Assembly (NCBI GenBank): GCA_964522665.1
Contig: CAZFVY010000074.1
Location: 1 to 35,937 of the forward strand
Source: CAZFVY01 sp964522665
GTDB lineage: Bacteria > Verrucomicrobiota > Verrucomicrobiia > Limisphaerales > CAZFVY01
DNA length: 35,937 nucleotides
Reading direction: 5' to 3'
The notes beneath the pieces were generated by a model. It was not told the origin of the DNA. It made no database searches and saw only the letters and a program-made list of their open reading frames with translations. Below, piece by piece: positions 1 through 7,800 of this stretch (its first letter is position 1; each line of letters starts with the position of its first letter). A program made the position numbers and the translations under genes.

Positions 1-121
1 CAGCAATACTCATAACCAGTTGATGCTGTGGGGCTAATGGGCGGATGATTGTGATTGGCCCTATAGTTATGAGCCGTACCGCTTCACTACGCTGGCCGGG
101 AAGCCGGCCGCTGGCGGAAGC

Positions 122-2296
122 GTGGACGGGAAGGGCAACGCGGCTCGTTTCTCCCGGCCGGTCGGCCTGGCGGTCGATAACGCCGAAAACGTGTACGTTG
201 CTGACTCGTCAAACCACACTATTCGAGTCGTAAGCCCGGCAGGAGTTGTGACCACGCTGGCGGGTTTGGCGGGCAATGCCGGAAATGTTGACGGCGTGGG
301 TGGCGCCGCCCGGTTCAGCTCCCCAAGCGCCGTGGCGGTGGATGACGCCGGTTTCGTGTACGTAGCGGACACGGGCAACCAAACGATCCGGAAGGTGAGT
401 CCAACGGGCCTCGTGACGACGCTCGCTGGCGGTGGCATTCTATTCAGTTCCAGCGGCGGGGACGGAGTTGGTTCAGGGGCCGGGTTTGGGTATCCGGCCG
501 GGTTGGCGGTGGATGGCGCGGGCAACGTGTATGTGGCGGATTCGACGATGGACACCATCCGCAAAGTCACGCCCGCTGGCGTGGTGACGACGCTCGCGGG
601 CACCCCGGGCGTCAGAGGCAGCGCCGACGGGACCGGCGCCGCCGCGCAGTTTGATTTTCCGTTTGGGGTGGCCGTAGATGGCGCCGGAAACATTTACGTA
701 TCGGACGCGATCAGCAGCATCATCCGGCAGGTCTCGCTGACCGGCGTCGTAACGACAATCGCGGGAAAGCCTATTCAATACGGCGGCGTCGATGGGGTAG
801 GCACCTCTGCGCGGTTCGATTATCCATATGGGGTCGCCGTCGATGGGCAGGGTAACATCTATGTGGCGGATTCTAGCAATGACACGATCCGGCGGGTGGC
901 GCCGGGGGGGATCGTCACGACGCTGGCTGGCTTGGTTCAGGGCGCTGGCGCGGCCGATGGGACGCTGAATCAAGCGCGGCTTTTCGGCCCCTCCGGGGTC
1001 GCCGTAAGCTCCTCCGGAAATCTTTACGTGGCAGATACCTACAACAACACGATCCGCAAGATAACCACGAATGGAATGGTGACGACTTTGGCTGGCTTGG
1101 CCGCGAGTAGCGGCGACGTTGACGGGCCGGGCCACGTCGCTGAGTTCAACGCACCGTCGGGAGTCGCAACGGACAGCGCGGGCAACATCTACGTTGCCGA
1201 CGCCGGCAACAATTCGATCCGTAAAGTTACGCCAGCGGGGGTCGTGACCACCATCTTGGTGGGAACGGGTGATACCAACGCCCCGTTTAGCGCGCCGTCT
1301 TGCGTTGCGATGGACGCCGCCGGCAATCTCTATTTCGCCGAGTCCGGCAACACGATTCGAAAGGCGACGCCGAACGGAGTCGTCACGACTTTGGCAGGCC
1401 TACGTCAACTTGACGCTCTGGGAAACCCGATCGGTGGTAACTCCGATGGGTTGGGGAGCGCCGCCCGGTTCAACCGGCCCTCGGGTTTGGCCTTGGATAG
1501 CGCCGGAAACGTTTATGTCGCGGACAAGGGGAACAATTCGATTCGCAAGCTTACGCCAGCCGGATTGGTTACGACTCTCGCGGGCTCATCTCAAGGCAGC
1601 GCCGATGGATCCGGAAGCGCCGCGCGTTTCAGCGGTCCATCCGGGATTGCCGTAGATCACGTTGGGTACGTCTATGTGGCGGATGCCGGTAACGGTACCA
1701 TTCGCAAGGTAACGCCTGACGGCCAGGTGACGACCCTTGCAGGGGTCGCATTGCAAACGGGCAGCAACGATGGCTTGGCGACGAGCGCCCACTTCAACTC
1801 GCCTTCCGCCTTAGCCGTGGACGGCGCGGGCAATCTTTATGTCTCCGATACTCGCAATTGCGCCATCCGTAAAGTGACACCCTCTGGGACGGTGACGACG
1901 CTGGCCGGGATGGCGGGGTTGATTCCCGCTGGTACGCTGGGTCAGGCCGGTAGTTTTGACGGCACGGGAAGTCTGGCTCGTTTTGATCTCCCGACGGGCA
2001 TCGCGGTGGACAATGCCGGGAATATCTATGTTGCGGATCAGAACAACAATACGCTCCGAAAAGGCGTCCCCGCGCCGTCCGGAGTTCTGTCGTTCGGGCC
2101 GATTTCTGGGTCAACCGGTGGCCCGTTCGGCTTTGCCGTGACGGCTGGCGCGACGCAATCGATCGTCGTTGAAGCCTCTCTCGATTTGAGAACTTGGGCC
2201 TCCGTATGGACCAACAGCGGGCCCGGCTCCCAAACCTTCATTGACGCCCAGGCGAGCGCATATCGCAACCGCTTTTATCGCACCCGGTCACCGTAG
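122..2296 (+). CDS. Secreted-type NHL-repeat beta-propeller protein, 5' end apparently damaged or missing
   Basis: The protein consists of about 12 NHL-type repeats of roughly 57 residues. Each has the pattern DG.G.AARF..P.G.AVD..GN.YVAD..N.TIRKVTP.G.VTTLAG. A C-terminal module of about 65 residues ends in NRFYRTRSP, a form common on verrucomicrobial surface proteins. NHL propellers usually bind protein or other ligands; the substrate here is unknown. The annotated start is a GTG at 122, but the first repeat clearly begins upstream in the same frame: 'YRFTTLAG' is encoded at about 71-94. The frame is closed by TAA at 35-37, and no ATG, GTG or TTG lies between that stop and 122. No signal peptide can therefore be found, although the family is normally exported. 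A frameshift, a nonsense change or a sequencing error near 35-120 is likely. Repeat 8 (about 1265-1380) is degenerate. The following gene is 244 bases away. Confidence 0.85.
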   Translation: MDGKGNAARFSRPVGLAVDNAENVYVADSSNHTIRVVSPAGVVTTLAGLAGNAGNVDGVGGAARFSSPSAVAVDDAGFVYVADTGNQTIRKVSPTGLVTTLAGGGILFSSSGGDGVGSGAGFGYPAGLAVDGAGNVYVADSTMDTIRKVTPAGVVTTLAGTPGVRGSADGTGAAAQFDFPFGVAVDGAGNIYVSDAISSIIRQVSLTGVVTTIAGKPIQYGGVDGVGTSARFDYPYGVAVDGQGNIYVADSSNDTIRRVAPGGIVTTLAGLVQGAGAADGTLNQARLFGPSGVAVSSSGNLYVADTYNNTIRKITTNGMVTTLAGLAASSGDVDGPGHVAEFNAPSGVATDSAGNIYVADAGNNSIRKVTPAGVVTTILVGTGDTNAPFSAPSCVAMDAAGNLYFAESGNTIRKATPNGVVTTLAGLRQLDALGNPIGGNSDGLGSAARFNRPSGLALDSAGNVYVADKGNNSIRKLTPAGLVTTLAGSSQGSADGSGSAARFSGPSGIAVDHVGYVYVADAGNGTIRKVTPDGQVTTLAGVALQTGSNDGLATSAHFNSPSALAVDGAGNLYVSDTRNCAIRKVTPSGTVTTLAGMAGLIPAGTLGQAGSFDGTGSLARFDLPTGIAVDNAGNIYVADQNNNTLRKGVPAPSGVLSFGPISGSTGGPFGFAVTAGATQSIVVEASLDLRTWASVWTNSGPGSQTFIDAQASAYRNRFYRTRSP

Positions 2297-2540
2297 CCCG
2301 CGAAGTATTCGGCCGATCCCCGGCGGCGCGCAGGCCAACCGCCCCGGCGCGGCCCGTATTCGGATGCCCGCTTTTTCGGCAATGGAGTGCGATTGCATTG
2401 CGGCGAGTGAGCGAATGAAAGATTCCGGTGTTAGCGTCGAACAAATCCTGACTGACGATTGCGACAACGTGGCGACAAAACTCGCGTCGGTTTCCTTTGA
2501 AACGTTGCCGGGAAGGTTTTCTGTCTGGTAAAGTCAACGC

Positions 2541-3935
2541 ATGAACCTGTCAAAACCAGCCCTTGTCGGGCGTCAAGTTTCTGGAATCGATCGCCGGCAA
2601 TTCATTCGTGGAACGGCCGCTGGAGTCGCGTTGTTCAATATTCTTCCCGGCCGCGTTTTGGGAGCGGAAAACCTGGCGGCGAACGAGAAGTTGAACGTCG
2701 CCGGCATTGGGATCGGCAGCCAGGGCGGGCGTGACGTGGATGAGGTCGCAAGCTTGGGTCACAATATCGTTGCTCTGTGTGACGTGGACGAGAACTACGC
2801 GGCCAAGGAATTCGCCAAGCATCCCAACGCTCAGCGGTTCACGGATTTTCGGGTGATGTTCGACAAGATGGGCAAGGGGCTTGACGCCGTCGTCATCGGC
2901 ACGCCGGATCACAATCACGCGATCATCGCGATGGAAGCGATGCGGCGCGGCAAGCACGTTTATTGCGAGAAGCCGTTGGCGCACACGATCCACGAGGTTC
3001 GCGTGCTGATGGCCGCCGCAAACCAATACAAGGTGGTGACGCAACTCGGCAACCAGGGTCACGCGAGTGATACCATCCGGCGCGTTTGCGAATGGATTTG
3101 GACCGGCGCGATCGGCAAGGTCCATACCGTTCACGCGGGCTGCAACGCGTTTCAAAACGTCTATTGTCAGATTCCCAACTTGGGCAAGGTTTCGGAGTCG
3201 CACGAAATCCCCAAAGGTCTCGACTATGACCTTTGGCTTGGGCCGGCGGCGTTCCGGCCGTATTCACCATTGTGGGTGCCCTGGAACTGGCGTGGCTGGA
3301 TGCCGTTTGGCGGCGGCTGCATCGGCGACTGGATTTGTCACGTGGTTGACCCCTCGTACTGGGCTTTGGACCTTGGAGCGCCCGCCACGGTTACCGCCGA
3401 GGTTACGGGTTACGACCCAGCCGTGCATGGCCTCACGTACCCAGCCGGCAGCAAGGTCACGTTTGAGTTTCCCGCCAAAGGCCCCCGCGGGCCCGTCAAG
3501 CTCATCTGGCACGACGGCGTGACTGGCATTCCGCGGCCGGCCGAGTTTCCGAAGGATGAAAAGACCCCTGATACCGGCGCGATTATTTTTGGCGACCTGG
3601 GAATGATCGTGCATGGGTCGCACGGGGCGGGCGGTTGCCATATCTTGCCCGACAGTTTGATGGATCAACATTCGGGCAAGAACGCGCCTCCGAAAACGAT
3701 CACACGCGTCAAAGGCCATGCCTGGGATTGGGCCGACGCCATCAGGACCGGGCGCAAAGCCGGCTCGAATTTCGATTACGGCGGCGCGCTCACGCAGGTG
3801 GGACTGCTCGGGTTGATTGCGATTCGCTTCCCGGGACAGACGCTTAAGTGGGACGCCAAGCAGGCGCGTTTCACCAACCACGCCAAGGCGAATGCGCTGG
3901 TTCAGATTCCGTTTCGCAAGGGCTGGAGCTTGTGA
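2541..3935 (+). CDS. Tat-exported Gfo/Idh/MocA family oxidoreductase
   Basis: This 464-residue protein is of normal length for secreted Gfo/Idh/MocA dehydrogenases of Verrucomicrobia and Planctomycetes, which use NAD(P) to oxidise or reduce sugars and polyols. A twin-arginine signal is visible at residues 18-24 (DRRQFIRG), followed by a hydrophobic stretch ending near ALA-like 'VLGAEN'. The nucleotide-binding loop GIGIGSQGG lies at about 55-63. The family's EKP motif is at 143-145 (VYCEKPLAH). The conserved 'GGGCIGDWICHVVDP' region carries the usual catalytic-site histidine. The start ATG at 2541 gives the complete Tat signal. It seems monocistronic: 244 bases separate it from the NHL gene and more than 900 bases follow it. 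The substrate cannot be read from sequence. Family assignment is firm; the Tat route is inferred from the motif. Confidence 0.93.
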   Translation: MNLSKPALVGRQVSGIDRRQFIRGTAAGVALFNILPGRVLGAENLAANEKLNVAGIGIGSQGGRDVDEVASLGHNIVALCDVDENYAAKEFAKHPNAQRFTDFRVMFDKMGKGLDAVVIGTPDHNHAIIAMEAMRRGKHVYCEKPLAHTIHEVRVLMAAANQYKVVTQLGNQGHASDTIRRVCEWIWTGAIGKVHTVHAGCNAFQNVYCQIPNLGKVSESHEIPKGLDYDLWLGPAAFRPYSPLWVPWNWRGWMPFGGGCIGDWICHVVDPSYWALDLGAPATVTAEVTGYDPAVHGLTYPAGSKVTFEFPAKGPRGPVKLIWHDGVTGIPRPAEFPKDEKTPDTGAIIFGDLGMIVHGSHGAGGCHILPDSLMDQHSGKNAPPKTITRVKGHAWDWADAIRTGRKAGSNFDYGGALTQVGLLGLIAIRFPGQTLKWDAKQARFTNHAKANALVQIPFRKGWSL

Positions 3936-4871
3936 GGAGTCCAGCGGTTAGCGGTGGCCGGACGGTGGATCGGCGTTAGTTGGCCAGCAAGGCGACGTCC
4001 GCGCCAAGATTTCTGGAAACCTTGGCGTCAACCGATAGCCGGCCGGGCTGAGAGGTCAGCCAGCGGACTCGGCCGCTGATCGCGGACGCGAGATTCTTGA
4101 GTTGCCTATTTCAGCGTCTCTCCTTTGATTTCAGAATGTCGCCTCGGTTGTCCGACTCGGCCCATTTTACCTCTTCTTACCGCCAGGGTGACGGGATAGA
4201 CGACGTTTCTGTCGGATCATTAGCTTTGCGGCGGCATTGCTCGCTCGGGCTGAGACCGCGCGGGAAGCCTTCCTCGCTCGCGCGTGGCCACGAAACCAAA
4301 TCTCTCGCGAGCTATTAGCGCGTATCCCAGCTCCCGAACGGTATTGAGGCGGTGATCACGGTCCGTTTGCGCTCGCGCTAAGGTTTACGGGCGTTGTCGT
4401 AGGTTTTTCCGTTGGGCGCGAGCCGGTGGCCCTTGTTGCCCGGCGAGCCCGCGGATCTCTGTCTTTTGTCGAATCCGGAGCCAGGGCCGAACGGGGTGAC
4501 CGGCGTCAACGACGCGTGCCCGCCACTGGGCATCGGACCAGGAGGCTTATCTTCGTCGGTTTCAGTAGGTTCTCGACCCCACCGGCTTTGGGGTACTCCC
4601 CCACTCGCGAATTGCAAGGCAGTCGCCGACGTTAGGCGTCATGCGAACAGAATGGGCTTCGTCCTCTGAAGGCCGCGGATCACGGCGCCGGCGAGGTCCG
4701 AACCTCTCAATCCATGCGGCGGCCGGTACTGCAGTGTGGGCCGCATGTAGGTAGGCGGAAAACTGGAAATGCGCGCCAGTGGACCAAACACGCGCACGTT
4801 GGAATTAGAATGGACCGAGCCCAGACGATGGGCGCGCGCCCGATCAGACAGACCATAACGGGAAAGAAAAC
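3936..4871. other. Long intergenic stretch with one decayed reading frame and the leader of the giant repeat gene
   Basis: No intact gene is convincing in these 936 bases. Short open frames on both strands have biased, arginine- and serine-rich composition with no recognisable motif. The left third holds a degraded minus-strand frame, listed separately. The last part is the 5' leader of the 1738-residue protein; its ribosome binding site GGAAAG lies at 4861-4866, five bases before the ATG. I could not identify a convincing promoter or terminator. Confidence 0.6.
3976..4176 (-). pseudogene. Possible decayed coding fragment (C-terminal part), family unknown
   Basis: Reading the minus strand from 4176 down to a TAA at 3976-3978 gives a protein-like segment in a single frame, interrupted once by TGA at 4111-4113. 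The part before the stop is charged and helical (EEVKWAESDNRGDILK). The part after it reads NRQLKNLASAISGRVRWL and ends in GADVALLAN. Another in-frame stop at 4177-4179 closes the frame, with more plausible residues continuing beyond it. I do not recognise the family. It could equally be a chance frame in GC-rich DNA, so the call is tentative. Confidence 0.25.
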
Positions 4872-7800
4872 ATGAACGCACTCACCAACCTCTTCACTTC
4901 AACGCCTAACACTCAACCGAGGCGCGGACTTGGATCCTTTGGGGTCCTGGTTTGGTCGCTCCTGGTCTATCTCATGGTTTCGCCGGCGCGCGCGGACGAA
5001 TCGCCCGCGGGTTGCACCGGCAGCGGGCTGGGGATCAGCCTCTTCGCGGACAAGCTCGACGCGCACGTCGGCGACACCGTCTGCTACAGCGCGATGGTCT
5101 TCAATACGGTGTTCCCGGCCTGCCTGGCCGACCAGATTGTCGCCAGCGTCACCACTCCGGATGGCGTCGTTCATCCGATTACCTTGACGCGAACGATTCT
5201 GAATCCAGGGGATTCTGATTTCTACACGAATGTGGTTTGTTATACGATTCGAGCGCAAGACGTGCGAGCCGACAGCACCGTGCGCGCAACGGCCGCTGAT
5301 ACGGGGCGGATTCACCAAAACGACACCGACAGCAACGGTGGCGGCAATCAAGGGGTCAATACCGTCGTCAATTTTCCCTGCATCCAGGTGTCCAAATTAT
5401 GCGCGCCGGGCATCGGCGAGCTGGGCGCGATTACCTTTAGCGGGTCCGTTCGGAACTGCGGCAACACCTTTCTAACCAATGTCGTGGTCACGGATTTTGC
5501 CAACGGTGGTTCCTTTGTCGTCGTTGGTCCGATCACGCTCGACACCAATCAGACCGTAAACTTCCAGGGTAGCTACGTACCGATCAATCCTTGCGCTCCC
5601 AGCTCGGATACGCTGACCGCCACGGCCCGCGACATGCTGCCCTTTGCGAGTAACGTCGTCGCGACCGCCTCGTCAACCTGCACGAACATTCTTACCCCTG
5701 GCATTGCCGTTTCGACGCTCTGCCCCGCCGGGCCGGTGGGACCGGGCCAATTACTCGTCTTTTCTGGTTCCGTGACCAATACCGGGAATGTGACGCTGAC
5801 TAACGTGACCGTCATGAGTGACCGGCCCGCGCCGAACACCGTCGTCTTCACCGCGGCCACCCTCGCGCCTGGGGCAATCGCCGATTTTACTGGAAGTTAC
5901 ACCGCTCCGACGAACTGCGCGGATCCGCACACCGTCACCGCGCTAGCCAATACGCTTTGCGGCGCGCCCGTTTCGACTGTGGCGACTGTGATCTGTCCGA
6001 TCGTCACTTCGCCCCAAGTCAGCGTGACGGCGAGTTGCCCGGCCACGCCGCCCGGCCCGGGCGGGACGGTCACATACAGTGGAGCCGTCCAAAACACCGG
6101 CGACATTACCTTGACCAACGTGATCGTGATGAGCGACCGGCCAGCGCCCAGCACAGTGGTCTTTTCCACGCCGTCCCTCGCTCCCGGGGCGACGGCGAAC
6201 TTTAGCGGGAGTTACGCCGTTCCCGCCGGTTTGTGCTCGGTGACCGCGAATCTATCGGTCACGGCGAAGGACGTTTGCACCACCGCCGCGGTTTCAAATG
6301 CGACGGCGATCACTTGCACGGTGGCAACGGCGCCTAACATCGCGGTTACTCTCACTTGTCCCCCGACCCAAGTCGCGACCGGCGGCCTGATAACCTACTC
6401 TGGAACCGTGCGGAACACCGGGAACGTCGCCCTCAGCAACATCATGGTTGTCAATAACCAGCCGGCGCCCAACACCGTCGTTTTCAGCGTCGGCAGCCTG
6501 GCGCCGGGCGCTTCGACCAACTTTAACGCAACCTTTACCGCGCCATCCGACGCCTGCTCGGTGGCCAGCACGGTCACCGCGAGCGCCAGTGACGTTTGCG
6601 CCGCGACGGTTGTCACGGCGAACGCGACGGCGACCTGCCCGCTGGTGGTCACGCCGCGAATCGTCGTGAGCCAAAGTTGTCCAGCGGTTCCCGTTGCCCT
6701 CGGCGGTCTGTTGACCTTCAGCGGCACGGTTAGCAACGCGGGCAACGTCACCCTGACCAACGTGGCGGTCGTCAACGATCACTCCGGGAGCGCGCCAGTC
6801 TTCACCGTCGCCACGCTGGCGCCCGGCGCGGTCGCGGCCTTCACCGGCAGCTACACTGTCCCGAATAATAATGCCTGCTCGATCACTTCGACGGTTACCG
6901 CCAGCGCCAACGACAAATGCGCCGGTACCCGGGTCACCGCCAGTTCCGCCGCCACCTGCCCGGTGCTGGGCGCGCCGACCATTGGAGTGGGGTTGGTTTG
7001 TCCCGTTACCGCGACTCCGCTCGGCGCGGTGTTGACCTATTCCGGCAGCGTGACGAATACCGGCAATATCACGATTACGAATGTCGTCGTGACCAGCGAT
7101 TCGCCGACGCCCGGAACGGTCGTCTTCCGCCAGGCGACGCTGACGCCCGGAGTGGTGGTTCATTTCACCGGCAGCTATACCGTCCCGCAGACCAACGCCT
7201 GCTCCACGACCACGACGGTCACGGCGACCGCCAATGACCAGTGCGCCGGCGGCGTGCTGAGCTCCTCCGCCACCATTACCTGTCCGTTGATTACAGCGCC
7301 GCGAATTGTGGTTACCCAACTCTGCCCACCGACTCCGGCCGTCCCCGGCGGCTTGATCGCCTACAGTGGCATCGTGAGCAACGCTGGCAATATCACGCTG
7401 AACAACATCGCCGTCGTAAATACCCAATCGCCGGGCGCCAGCGTCTTCACGCTGGCCACCCTGGCGCCGGGCGCGACCGCGGGATTCAGCGGCAGCATCG
7501 TCGCTCCGCTTGACTCCTGCTCCGCGGCTTCCGTCTTGAACGTCACGGCCCAGGATCAATGCACTGGTCTCACGGTCAACAACAGCGTGACCACCAGCTG
7601 CCCGCTGGTGACGACTCCCCAGTTGGTCGTTACCAAGTCGTGCCCAGCCACGCCCGTCACGGAAGGCGGACAACTGGTCTTCACCGGCACGGTCACAAAC
7701 ACCGGCAACGTAACGCTTAACAACGTGTTCGTCGTGAACGACCGTCCGGCTGCGAACACGACGATCTTGGGACCAATCACCCTGGCTCCGGGCGCCGGAA

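Noticed and set aside
2415..2531. Small plus-strand frame of 38 codons just before the oxidoreductase
   Set aside because: Plausible composition but no recognisable motif and no clear ribosome site; more likely part of the leader.
4378..4669. Overlapping open frames on both strands in the 0.9 kb gap
   Set aside because: None has domain-like sequence, and their mutual overlap in GC-rich DNA is typical of chance frames.
6294..7673. Long minus-strand open frame opposite the giant repeat protein
   Set aside because: Product is G-, R-, D- and A-rich and follows the repeat period of the plus-strand gene, so it is a composition shadow.
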